DNA from: JBOFEH01 sp051650265
Lineage (GTDB): Bacteria; Bacillota; Clostridia; Lachnospirales; Cellulosilyticaceae
Assembly (NCBI GenBank): GCA_051650265.1
Contig: JBOFIR010000207.1
Coordinates: 1-43,837, forward strand
DNA length: 43,837 nucleotides
Direction of reading: 5' to 3'
Shown: positions 8,580 through 16,055 of the stretch, one piece after another
How the letters are laid out: each line of letters starts with the position of its first letter
How positions within the stretch are numbered: the first letter of the stretch is position 1
Program-made: the position numbers and the translations under genes
Notes under the pieces: generated by a model
What the model saw: only the letters and a program-made list of their open reading frames with translations
What the model was told of the DNA's origin: nothing
Database searches by the model: none

Positions 8580-9122
8580 ATGAGTAAAGTATTATTACCT
8601 TATGACCGGGCAGCGGCAGTAGGCTATGCCTACCGGTATGCCAAAAATCCAAATGTACCACAATGGATGAATTATGAAGAATACGGAGGAAACTGCACCA
8701 ACTTTATCTCTCAGTGCCTCTATGCAGGAGGGATGCCTTTTGATACAAAAGGGCGTAGTGAAATAGAAAAGTGGTATTGGTATTCAGATAAGGAGCGCAC
8801 ACCGAGCTGGACGGCGGCCACAGCTTTTAAAAATTATCTATTTATTAGTCAAGAGGTCAAACAAGGCATCCAAATGCGATTAGGAACCAAAGAGGAACTG
8901 CGTATTGGAGATGTCGTACAACTAGGAGATTTGAAAGAAACAAGGCATAGTATGTTAGTTGTAGGTTTTGTAAGAAGTGATGAGCCACCCTTTGAAGTGA
9001 TGGATTGGCTGATCGCGCAAAACTCAGTGACTAAACTAGGAAGAATGTATGGGATCCCCCTATCTACGAAACCGGAGGATCGTTTGTATTACCTGATTGA
9101 TGGTTATTTAAAGGATGAATAG
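8580..9122 (+). CDS. Amidase_6 (putative amidase domain) protein
   Basis: 180 residues matching the Amidase_6 family (PF12671), a papain-like/NlpC-type fold. Seen: YDRAAAVGYAYRYAKNPNVP at the start; the nucleophile motif GGNCTNFISQCLYAGG with Cys at about 39; RTPSWTAATAFKNYL, the conserved substrate-side stretch; GDVVQLGD; and the catalytic His in ETRHSMLVVGF near residue 123. There is no signal peptide, while most relatives are secreted cell-wall or spore proteins, so location is uncertain. RBS GAGGTGA precedes ATG. No clear terminator follows. Confidence 0.88.
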   Translation: MSKVLLPYDRAAAVGYAYRYAKNPNVPQWMNYEEYGGNCTNFISQCLYAGGMPFDTKGRSEIEKWYWYSDKERTPSWTAATAFKNYLFISQEVKQGIQMRLGTKEELRIGDVVQLGDLKETRHSMLVVGFVRSDEPPFEVMDWLIAQNSVTKLGRMYGIPLSTKPEDRLYYLIDGYLKDE

Positions 9123-9197
9123 ACGTGAGTAGAAGTGAATATTATGCGGTTTTATTGTAGGTGATAGGATGCAAAAAACTACCAGTATAAAATAAAA

Positions 9198-9326
9198 TTA
9201 CCCACATAGAAAAATTGTACAAGCTTTTGATAATCAGTTGTTCACAGAATTATGCACATTATCAACAGGGACAAGTTTTTAAGAACATATGTTTTGTGCA
9301 CAAATTGTGTATAAAATTGTGGATAA
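9198..9326. promoter_or_regulatory. Cluster of DnaA-box-like sites
   Basis: Against TTATNCACA I read TTATGCACA (9250-9258, +), TTATACACA (9306-9314, -) and TTATCCACA (9318-9326, -) as exact matches, and TTACCCACA (9198-9206), TTGTTCACA (9238-9246), TTATCAACA (9259-9267) and TTGTGCACA (9294-9302) as one-mismatch sites. Two abut head to tail; the last two are inverted and 12 bases apart. AT-rich DNA follows to 9480. No dnaA, dnaN or rpmH lies nearby. This fills most of the 373-base gap between the amidase and the ABC transporter genes. Confidence 0.65.
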
Positions 9327-9422
9327 ATTAAAATGAGAGATAATGTATACATTGCAATGCTTATAGTGTGATTAAGGAAAGAAAATTATACCAGAAAAAA
9401 TATGGAATTTAATAAAAACATA

Positions 9423-9451
9423 TTGACTAAATATACTTTTAAACTTATAAT
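9423..9451 (+). promoter_or_regulatory. Promoter of the amino acid ABC operon
   Basis: TTGACT, 17-base spacer, TATAAT; 44 bases upstream of the binding-protein start. A near-consensus housekeeping promoter. Confidence 0.8.
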
Positions 9452-9495
9452 TATGCATAAATAATAAACATAAGTTTAAAAAGGGGAAATCAATT

Positions 9496-10242
9496 ATGAA
9501 AAAGATAAATCTTAAAAAATGGTTTGCAGTAGCAGTAGTAGGTGTGATGGCAGGTGTCATGATGACTGGATGTGGTAAGGATGAAATCGTTATGGGAACT
9601 AATGCAGCATTCCCACCCTTTGAATCAATTGAGGGTGGCGAAGTTGTAGGGTTTGATGTGGAGATTGCAAAACTAGTAGCCAATAAGCTTGGAAAAGAGT
9701 TGGTGATCGAGGATATGGAGTTTGGAACACTTCTTGCAGCAGTCAACACAGGAAAGGTTGACTTTGTTGCAGCAGGTATGACAGCGACAGAAGAACGTGC
9801 CAAACAAGTTGACTTCTCAGATAAATACTTCAATTCAAAGCAAGTGATCATCGTCAACGATGGGGATACAGCTATTACAGGACCAGATGATCTTGTAGGT
9901 AAAAAAGTAGGTGTTCAGCTTGGAACAACAGGTGATCTTTTTGCGAGTGGAACAGAAGGTGTAGATGTAATTCGTTTTGATAAAGCGGCCTTGGCAGTAA
10001 TGGATCTTAAAAACAACAAACTCAGTGCGGTTATTGTAGATGAAGAACCTGCTAAGAAGATTGCTGCGAATCAAACTGGTGTGACTTTACTTGAAGCACC
10101 ATTTATCGAGGAAGAGTATGCGATTGCTGTTAAAAAAGGAAATGAAGACCTTTTAAAAGAAATCAATCAAGTATTAGCAGATATGAAAGCTGATGGAACA
10201 TACGATAAACTTTACGAACAATACTTTGGTAAAGCTGAATAA
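9496..10242 (+). CDS. Polar amino acid ABC transporter, substrate-binding lipoprotein
   Basis: 248 residues. A lipoprotein signal with lipidated Cys26 (VMMTGCGKDE) anchors it to the outer membrane face. The SBP_bac_3 family pattern is clear: GTNAAFPPFESIEGGEVVGFDVEIAKLVA, then FGTLLAAVNTGKVDFVAAGMTATEERAKQVDFSDKY, then GKKVGVQLGTTGD and the C-terminal AVKKGNEDLLKEINQVLADMKADGTYDKLYEQYFG. These bind polar amino acids (His, Arg, Lys, Gln, Cys); the ligand cannot be read from sequence. The aspartate and arginine that clamp the amino acid appear present (T-x-x-R near 99, D near 190). First gene of a three-gene importer. Confidence 0.96.
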   Translation: MKKINLKKWFAVAVVGVMAGVMMTGCGKDEIVMGTNAAFPPFESIEGGEVVGFDVEIAKLVANKLGKELVIEDMEFGTLLAAVNTGKVDFVAAGMTATEERAKQVDFSDKYFNSKQVIIVNDGDTAITGPDDLVGKKVGVQLGTTGDLFASGTEGVDVIRFDKAALAVMDLKNNKLSAVIVDEEPAKKIAANQTGVTLLEAPFIEEEYAIAVKKGNEDLLKEINQVLADMKADGTYDKLYEQYFGKAE

Positions 10243-10253
10243 TAGGTGTAATC

Positions 10254-10287
10254 AAGGAGGGGGAACACCCTCCTTATAGCTTTTTAT
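10254..10287 (+). promoter_or_regulatory. Intercistronic hairpin between binding protein and permease
   Basis: AAGGAGGG / CCCTCCTT, 8-bp perfect stem with 6-base loop, followed by ATAGCTTTTTA. It may partly terminate or protect the upstream mRNA, giving excess binding protein over membrane parts. Confidence 0.6.
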
Positions 10288-10328
10288 AAGAAGCGAAAGA
10301 GACATATAAAAAGAGGGGGGTATTTTCA

Positions 10329-11027
10329 ATGACATGGGAAACAACCGTTGCGTTTTTTGAGACGTTTATGCGTGAAAAATATTATCTATTATTGTTAGAG
10401 GGGATTCAAAGTACATTACTTTTAACACTTTTTGCCACACTGATTGGATTGCTCATTGGGGTCAGTGTAGCAATTATCCAGGTGATGCAGCTTCCAAAAA
10501 AGTATGCGGGACTTGAAAAGGTATTGAAGGGTATTGCAAAATTGTATGTTGACATGATTAGGGGAACACCAGCCATTGTACAAGTAACGTTTATCTGGCT
10601 TGTGGTATTTGGCTCTGTAAGGATCCCTAAAGTGCTTGCAGGGGGTATTGCTTTCGGGATCAATAGTGGTGCTTATATGGCAGAGCTGATCCGTGCAGGG
10701 ATTCAAGGGATTGATAAAGGGCAGATGGAAGCGGGGCGTTCTCTTGGGTTTAATTATAAGCAGACCATGCGTTTCATCATCATGCCACAAGCATTTAAAC
10801 AAATGCTTCCAGCACTCGTGAGTGAGTTTATTGTACTCCTTAAAGAGACAGCAGTTATTGGTATGGTAGGTGGTATGGATATTATGAAGGCTGGTAATGT
10901 GATGATCAGTAATACAGGTAATGCCATTATTCCATTACTTATGGTAGCAGCATGTTATCTGCTCTTGACAGGTGTATTCACCAAGATTATGAGAGGCGTA
11001 GAGAAAAAGATTACGCAAGGGAGGTAA
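10329..11027 (+). CDS. Polar amino acid ABC transporter, permease
   Basis: 232 residues with an N-terminal GlnP/HisM-type segment (LLLEGIQSTLLLTLFATLIGLLIGVSVAI), five or so membrane helices, DMIRGTPAIVQVTFIWLVVFG, and the coupling EAA loop EAGRSLGFNYKQTMRFIIMPQA near residues 137-158 that docks on the ATPase. Likely forms a homodimer, as only one permease is encoded. RBS AGAGGGGGG precedes ATG. Six bases separate it from the ATPase gene. Confidence 0.96.
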   Translation: MTWETTVAFFETFMREKYYLLLLEGIQSTLLLTLFATLIGLLIGVSVAIIQVMQLPKKYAGLEKVLKGIAKLYVDMIRGTPAIVQVTFIWLVVFGSVRIPKVLAGGIAFGINSGAYMAELIRAGIQGIDKGQMEAGRSLGFNYKQTMRFIIMPQAFKQMLPALVSEFIVLLKETAVIGMVGGMDIMKAGNVMISNTGNAIIPLLMVAACYLLLTGVFTKIMRGVEKKITQGR

Positions 11028-11033
11028 GGTCAG

Positions 11034-11756
11034 ATGATTACAATTAAAAATTTACATAAAAGTTTTGGGGAATTACAGGTTTTAAAAGGGATTGACCAGC
11101 GGGTAGGAAAAGGTGAGGTTGTGGTCATCATTGGGCCATCTGGCTCAGGTAAATCTACCTACCTCAGATGTGTCAATCGTATGGAAGATCCAACAGATGG
11201 GGTGATTACTGTAGATGGAGAAGATATTACGAGTGAGCAGACAGACATCAATAAAGTAAGGCAAAAAGTCGGAATGGTATTTCAACATTTCAACCTCTTC
11301 CCGCATATGAGCGTACTTGAGAATATCACCCTTGCACCGATGCAGGTCAAAGGGATGGGGAAGGCAGAAGCAGAGCAGATTGCCTATAATCTTCTTGATA
11401 AAGTAGGTCTAAGAGAAAAAGCAGATGCTTTTCCAAATAAGCTTTCAGGGGGACAAAAACAGCGTATCGCAATTGCGCGTGCATTGGCAATGAACCCAGA
11501 AGTGATGCTCTTTGATGAGCCGACTTCAGCGCTAGATCCGGAGATGGTTAAAGAGGTACTTGAAGTTATCAAGGAGCTTGCAGATGAAGGCATGACGATG
11601 ATGATCGTAACACATGAGATGGGGTTTGCCAAAGAAGTAGGCACAAAGCTTCTGTTCATGGATGAAGGGCGTATCATCGAGGAAGGGACGCCAAAGGCGG
11701 TGTTTGATAACCCTCAGGAAGAACGCACCAAACTATTCTTTAGTAAGGTGTTATAA
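11034..11756 (+). CDS. Polar amino acid ABC transporter, ATPase
   Basis: 240 residues, GlnQ/HisP type. Walker A GPSGSGKST (about 34-42), Q-loop VFQHFNLFPHMSVLENI, signature LSGGQKQR, Walker B VMLFDEPTSALDPE, switch His in IVTHEMGFAKEV. It energises uptake by the preceding binding protein and permease. It ends the operon; a structured stretch and terminator follow. Confidence 0.97.
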   Translation: MITIKNLHKSFGELQVLKGIDQRVGKGEVVVIIGPSGSGKSTYLRCVNRMEDPTDGVITVDGEDITSEQTDINKVRQKVGMVFQHFNLFPHMSVLENITLAPMQVKGMGKAEAEQIAYNLLDKVGLREKADAFPNKLSGGQKQRIAIARALAMNPEVMLFDEPTSALDPEMVKEVLEVIKELADEGMTMMIVTHEMGFAKEVGTKLLFMDEGRIIEEGTPKAVFDNPQEERTKLFFSKVL

Positions 11757-11764
11757 ATCGGTGG

Positions 11765-11906
11765 CAATCTTGCGACATGAACATATACTATAGTAGAGCT
11801 ACAACTTAATAGCTCGATCTGAAAACTAGAATCGAACAACTCTGTGAGTAACAGAGGTAACTGCCTTCAAACTTCAAAGGAGCGTGTCAGTGTGACACGC
11901 TCTTTT
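11765..11906 (+). ncRNA. Structured untranslated RNA or 3' UTR with terminator
   Basis: No ORF. Several small hairpins lie in a row: GAGCT...AGCTC (about 11796-11815), CGAT...ATCG (11815-11834), CTCTGT-GAGTA-ACAGAG (11840-11855), and a final strong terminator GAGCGTGTCA / TGACACGCTC then T5 at 11880-11905. TATACT at 11784-11789 may be a -10 element with a weak TGGCAA at -35. I do not recognise a known riboswitch or sRNA family. It could simply be the 3' end of the ABC operon transcript. Confidence 0.35.
11880..11906 (+). terminator. Intrinsic terminator
   Basis: GAGCGTGTCA, GTG loop, TGACACGCTC, T-run; 10-bp perfect stem. Confidence 0.93.
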
Positions 11907-12038
11907 TGCATGAAAAAATGCAGGGATTGTGAGGGACGTCAAAAAACGTTAAAATAAAATCATACGTAAGTGCAATAAAATGATTGGCTGAAGTGTCTAG
12001 ATAAAGGAAGGGGGGCGGTTACAATCAAACAGCAGCAG

Positions 12039-13772
12039 ATGGAAGAAATCATAGCAAGTTATGGGAGTTATGTGGGCGCCGTCATAGGGCAAATCGGTGG
12101 GAAGCAGCTTACCGCAGAAGATAGAGAAGATCTGGCGGCAGATGTCTGGATGAAATTCTGGGAGATCAGTGGGACTTTGCAAATAGAGGAAGTAAAAATC
12201 AAAGCATATTTGGGGGCGATGGCACGTCATCGAACGCTCAATCTTTTGCGTAAACGTGGTGTTTATGAATGGCTTCCGGTAGAACAAGAACAAGTGGATG
12301 TGCGTACACCTGAGATGGCTTATTTGGATCAGGAGGAGCGGAAAATATTGGAGGAAGTACTTGGTACATTAGATGAAGTGGACCGAGAAATTTTTGTGAG
12401 ACGCTACTTTCACTTTGAGCGTGTAGGGGAAATAGCCAAGGCACTTGGTATGAATCGTCAAACCGTAGGATCTAAACTTTGTAGAGGTAAGGAAAAACTG
12501 GCAAAGGGATTACAAGAAAGACGGCTCTATCGGATGATTATGATAGGGGTAGCCTGCATGACATTAGTCGGTGTGACAGTAGGGGCACTGTCATTAGGGA
12601 GCGTGCTTGTACGCTATTTTGAAGGGCAAGAAGGGTTGGTACAGGAGAATAGCCAAAGTATAGGCAAAGCCGTTACAACAGAAGGGATCACCATGGAGGT
12701 AGATACAGCACTTGCAAGTGGCAATGGTGGCATCATTGTCTTTCGGCTCTACAGAGAAGATGGTCAGCCTTTTGAAGAAGGGACGGTCCTTAAAAAGCTT
12801 AAGATAGAGATGCCATCTAGCCATGCGTATAGCAAGGGTTGTCTATTGAGTGAGGATGGCAAGACGCTTACTTATATGATCAATGTAAAAGGGGATGAGA
12901 AGATGCGCCCTGGGGTGACCACTGTGACAGGGGAGGACTTGGTGATTCCAACTTTTCATCGTGACCCTTTGGCGATTGACCTCAGTCAGGTGAGTGGACC
13001 AGTACCGCTAGAACATCCAGAGTCAGACATCACTTTGGAAAAGGTTTACCAAGAGGGAGGAAAGCTTTGTATTGCCTTTACACGTACTTATCGGGAGCAG
13101 GCACTTTGGCAATTGATCCAACTTGTAGATACTCGTACAGGTAAACTTGTTGATAGTGGTGGGGCGACGGAAGTCTATACGGATTCAGCAAGTGGAAGGG
13201 GACCTACAAAAGCAATAAATTATTATGAAGACATTACAGCTGCGGATTTACCCTACCTACAACTGGCAAATATCTATAATACTTATGATTTAGTAGCAGC
13301 TGGAGAGTGGCAGGTCGCTTTTCGTCTTTCACCTAATCCAAATGTGAAAAGGACCAAGAAAAAGTATAAAATTGAAACAGAAAAAGGCCTTGTGACTTTG
13401 TCAGAGGTAGAAATCTCTGTGGTTGGAGGCCTTGTGAGGGGGATGGAACCAGTGGGTGAACAGGGCAGGCCCATAGAGGCGCATCAAGAGCTAGACTTTG
13501 AGTTGCAGCTGAAGGATGGGAAGCGCCAGAAGCTATACGGAACATTTACTACAAGTGGGGGAGGGGATACCAATTCGGAGTTTTCTATATCTTTAGAGCC
13601 GATTAAGAACTGGCTAAGTTATACAGAAGAAGAGCGCATAGCAATGAGGGATGAGAATCTTTTAAATCCACTAGCAACAGAATTGGCGACAGAGATCTTG
13701 CCAGAGCGGCTTATTGAGCTAGGAGAGGTAGAGGGAATCTGGATTAATAACCAGTATATTCAATTCAAATAA
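12039..13772 (+). CDS. ECF sigma factor fused to a membrane anchor and DUF4179-like outer domain
   Basis: 577 residues. Residues about 1-75 are sigma region 2 (DREDLAADVWMKFWEISG, KAYLGAMARHRTLNLLRKR); 100-158 are region 4 with helix-turn-helix (LDEVDREIFVRRYFHFERVGEIAKALGMNRQTVGSKLCRGKEKL). One membrane helix lies at about 165-190 (MIMIGVACMTLVGVTVGALSL). The remaining 380 residues should be outside; GKAVTTEGITMEVDTALASGNGGIIVFRL is very like the start of DUF4179 domains, normally found in the separate anti-sigma partner. No partner gene follows. It would make a membrane-tethered sigma factor with its own sensor, needing proteolysis or conformational release. ATG 12039 has no nearby RBS; the good site GGAAGGGGGG (12006-12015) points to a GTT/ATC codon in frame upstream, so the start is odd. 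Confidence 0.85.
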   Translation: MEEIIASYGSYVGAVIGQIGGKQLTAEDREDLAADVWMKFWEISGTLQIEEVKIKAYLGAMARHRTLNLLRKRGVYEWLPVEQEQVDVRTPEMAYLDQEERKILEEVLGTLDEVDREIFVRRYFHFERVGEIAKALGMNRQTVGSKLCRGKEKLAKGLQERRLYRMIMIGVACMTLVGVTVGALSLGSVLVRYFEGQEGLVQENSQSIGKAVTTEGITMEVDTALASGNGGIIVFRLYREDGQPFEEGTVLKKLKIEMPSSHAYSKGCLLSEDGKTLTYMINVKGDEKMRPGVTTVTGEDLVIPTFHRDPLAIDLSQVSGPVPLEHPESDITLEKVYQEGGKLCIAFTRTYREQALWQLIQLVDTRTGKLVDSGGATEVYTDSASGRGPTKAINYYEDITAADLPYLQLANIYNTYDLVAAGEWQVAFRLSPNPNVKRTKKKYKIETEKGLVTLSEVEISVVGGLVRGMEPVGEQGRPIEAHQELDFELQLKDGKRQKLYGTFTTSGGGDTNSEFSISLEPIKNWLSYTEEERIAMRDENLLNPLATELATEILPERLIELGEVEGIWINNQYIQFK

Positions 13773-13783
13773 TAGAAAACATG

Positions 13784-13831
13784 AAGACGTCATAAAAATT
13801 TTAAAAGATTTTATGGCGACTCTTTTTTTGA
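13784..13831 (+). terminator. Imperfect terminator after the sigma fusion gene
   Basis: GTCATAAAA and TTTTATGGCGAC pair imperfectly, followed by CTCTTTTTTT. Confidence 0.6.
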
Positions 13832-13857
13832 TAGTTATATAAATTTCTAGTAAAAGG

Positions 13858-13886
13858 TTGAGTATGCAATCAAATCATGTTATATT
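13858..13886 (+). promoter_or_regulatory. Promoter of the SH3-domain gene
   Basis: TTGAGT, 17-base spacer, TATATT, about 100 bases upstream of the start. Confidence 0.55.
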
Positions 13887-13986
13887 AAGAATGTAATAAA
13901 TATGTAACAAGTTTTAATATATACATAATAAATAAGATGAGGCTACAAAGATCACATAAGCTAAGCATCAAGATGGAGGACGGAAG

Positions 13987-14841
13987 ATGAGAACAATTCA
14001 ACAATTTGCAAGGCTAGGAATGATTCTAGGAACACTTGCACTTACTGCCTTACCGACTTTTGGGCAAATATATGGGGTTATAGATGGCAAAGACGTGAAA
14101 GTACTATCAGCACATGCAGAAGAAGGGCAATACGCCGTTGAAATAGAGGGTGTTATGAGCTATGCGCCAGCAGATGCTGTACAAATATATAAAGTAAAAG
14201 GTGAAGTGGCAACAAATGGTGCGGCTTTACGCAAACTCCCACATCCAGAGAGTGGTGTGCTCACAACATTAGGTAAAGGTGATGCAGTGAGTGTGATGGG
14301 ACAAAAAGGAAGCTGGTATGAAGTTGTATTAGCAGATGGCACACAGGGCTATATGTACAATACACAGGTTGAGGGAGAGTGTCTTCAGCTGTTGCCAGAA
14401 GTGGAAGTAGAAATGCAAGCACCTATAGAAGTGGTGCAGTGGAGCACAGCAAGTCAAGTGATCCCAAGAGGTAGTGTGGTAACGATTGAAGACGTTTACA
14501 CGGGCAAGAAGTTCCAAATTAAACGTACATTTGGTACCAATCATGCAGATGTCGAAGCCCTTACGAAAACAGACACTCAAATCATCAAGCAGATTTGGGG
14601 TGGTTTTAACTGGGATCGAAGACCAGTCATCGTTCATGTGAAGGGACGTCGTCTGGCAGCTTCTATGGCAGGGATGCCTCATGCAGGAGATAGCTTAGAT
14701 GCTGTCAAAGGCAATGGAATGAATGGTGTGATGGATCTTCATTTTAAAGGAAGTCGTAAACATAAAGATGGCAATATCTCTGCAACAGTAGATCCGCTTC
14801 ACCAAAAAGCGATTCAGATTGCAGCACAATATAAAGGTTAG
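13987..14841 (+). CDS. Secreted SH3-domain protein with His-rich C-terminal domain
   Basis: 284 residues. A signal peptide (MRTIQQFARLGMILGTLALTALPTFG) is cut near residue 26. Residues about 72-130 form a bacterial SH3 domain (VATNGAALRKLPHPESGVLTTLGKGDAVSVMG, GSWYEVVLADGTQGYMYNTQV), used to bind peptidoglycan. The C-terminal domain (about 155-284) carries RGSVVTIEDVYTGKKFQIKRTFGTNHADVE, WDRRPVIVHVKGRRLAASMAGMPHAG, NGVMDLHFKGSRKH and DPLHQKAIQIA. I recall this His/Asp-rich unit from many clostridial cell-wall proteins but know no assigned activity; the His/Asp spacing could bind metal. RBS GGAGG. Shares a terminator with the convergent sppA. Confidence 0.85.
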   Translation: MRTIQQFARLGMILGTLALTALPTFGQIYGVIDGKDVKVLSAHAEEGQYAVEIEGVMSYAPADAVQIYKVKGEVATNGAALRKLPHPESGVLTTLGKGDAVSVMGQKGSWYEVVLADGTQGYMYNTQVEGECLQLLPEVEVEMQAPIEVVQWSTASQVIPRGSVVTIEDVYTGKKFQIKRTFGTNHADVEALTKTDTQIIKQIWGGFNWDRRPVIVHVKGRRLAASMAGMPHAGDSLDAVKGNGMNGVMDLHFKGSRKHKDGNISATVDPLHQKAIQIAAQYKG

Positions 14842-14842
14842 T

Positions 14843-14884
14843 AAAAAAGCCCTAAGACAGGAGAGATGTCTTAGGGCTTTTTTT
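14843..14884. terminator. Bidirectional terminator between SH3-protein gene and sppA
   Basis: AAAAAAGCCCTAAGACA / TGTCTTAGGGCTTTTTT perfect stem, 7-base loop, with flanking A and T runs for both strands. Confidence 0.97.
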
Positions 14885-14895
14885 ATGCGCTAGGG

Positions 14896-15894
14896 TTAAG
14901 GGCTGAGTGCGCCGCTATAGTAATAGCCAAATCGGGTCATAGATTCTTGTAGGGATAAGGCGGATTCGAGTTCATTAGAAGGACGTCGTGCGCTAACAAG
15001 ATCTATCAGGTTAAACACTTTAAATAGAAGGCTGTTACTACGATAAGGTTGTGAGCATGGCAATGTATTGATCCCTGCATGATTGAGATTGTAATCATTT
15101 TGCATGAGTGCGATTGCATCATCAAGTGTGCCGATTTGATCTACTAAGCCATGCGCAAGTGCTTGTTTGGCACTATAGATGCGGCCATCAGCAAGTGTTG
15201 CCACAGATTCCTGATCCATGTGTCTGCCTGTAGCCACTACTTCCATAAACTGCTCATGAGCTTCGCCTAGAATACTTTCTACGATAGCAAGTTGTTCTTC
15301 TGAAATAGGTGAGTAAGGGCTCCCCATTGCTTTGTTGCTCCCTGCAGTGGGTGTATGTACCTTAATCCCATTCTTGGAGAGAAACTCAGAAAGATCAATA
15401 TAAGATGGCATGACAACACCTATAGAGCCAGTGATGGTGTTGCGGTTGCAAACGATATAATCTGCTGCAGAGGCAAGGTAGTAGCCCCCTGATGTTGCCA
15501 TGCGTCCAAGGGCGGCATAAATTGGACGGCCTGTTTTTTTGTAAGCAAGAAGCTTGAGATACACTTCATCTGTCTCATAGATACTACCACCAGGGGTATC
15601 GAGAAAGAGAATGAGACCTTGGTTTGATGGATCATTGATGAGCGTGTCTAATGTATCGAGAACTGCCTGGTGATGGTAAGATGATGCATTCCAACTACTT
15701 GTGGTAGAAGTGATCTCACCTTGGATCGACAGAATGTCAATATGATCATCTGATGAACTTGAGAGGGGGCGTGAGTAGGAGGTTCGAGGATTGCTGGTAA
15801 AGATGGCAATCAGTATGCAGAATGCAAGAAAAAGAACGATTCCTCCAAAACATGTCCCTAGGGCGATCATTAATCCCTTTTTGCGACTATGCAT
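14896..15894 (-). CDS. sppA: Signal peptide peptidase SppA
   Basis: 332 residues, single-domain (Gram-positive) form. One N-terminal membrane helix (LMIALGTCFGGIVLFLAFCILIAIF, about 8-32), then the Clp-like protease fold outside. Nucleophile Ser135 in GRMATSGGYYLA; general-base Lys188 in AGSNKAMGSPYSPIS; the oxyanion glycines in DTPGGSIYETDE (about 99-110); and NTITGSIGVV. It degrades signal peptides left after secretion. RBS GAGGTGA precedes ATG 15894-15892. Monocistronic, convergent with the SH3 gene and divergent from nadA. Confidence 0.96.
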   Translation of the reverse strand: MHSRKKGLMIALGTCFGGIVLFLAFCILIAIFTSNPRTSYSRPLSSSSDDHIDILSIQGEITSTTSSWNASSYHHQAVLDTLDTLINDPSNQGLILFLDTPGGSIYETDEVYLKLLAYKKTGRPIYAALGRMATSGGYYLASAADYIVCNRNTITGSIGVVMPSYIDLSEFLSKNGIKVHTPTAGSNKAMGSPYSPISEEQLAIVESILGEAHEQFMEVVATGRHMDQESVATLADGRIYSAKQALAHGLVDQIGTLDDAIALMQNDYNLNHAGINTLPCSQPYRSNSLLFKVFNLIDLVSARRPSNELESALSLQESMTRFGYYYSGALSP

Positions 15895-15977
15895 GTTTTC
15901 ACCTCGTTTATGATGGTTTTTGTACGTAAGTTCGTAAAAATTATACTATGTGTATTTTTGAATAGCAATAAAATGTA

Positions 15978-16021
15978 TTGAATAATTGAAGAAATGTGTT
16001 AATATATATGACAAGACACAT
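15978..16021 (+). promoter_or_regulatory. nadABC promoter region with an inverted repeat
   Basis: TTGAAT (15978-15983) and TAATAT (16000-16005) form a weak promoter. ATGTGT (15994-15999) and ACACAT (16016-16021), a 6-bp inverted repeat, flank the -10 and could be an operator; NAD operons of Firmicutes are often controlled by NiaR, whose site I cannot confirm here. Confidence 0.35.
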
Positions 16022-16055
16022 GTAAAACAATATACATTAGAAGAGGAGAGTAGCT

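Noticed and set aside
9372..9857. 161-residue minus-strand ORF over the ABC binding-protein start
   Set aside because: Opposes a clear promoter, RBS and lipoprotein gene; no recognisable domain.
10422..10802. 126-residue minus-strand ORF within the permease
   Set aside because: Shadow of a well-supported gene; no RBS or family pattern.
11930..11980. ECF-type autoregulated promoter before the sigma fusion gene
   Set aside because: CGTA-like and AAC-like pieces occur but not at a proper 16-17 base spacing.
14329..14682. 117-residue minus-strand ORF, with His and Cys residues
   Set aside because: Shadow of the SH3-domain gene, whose signal peptide and SH3 motifs are clear.
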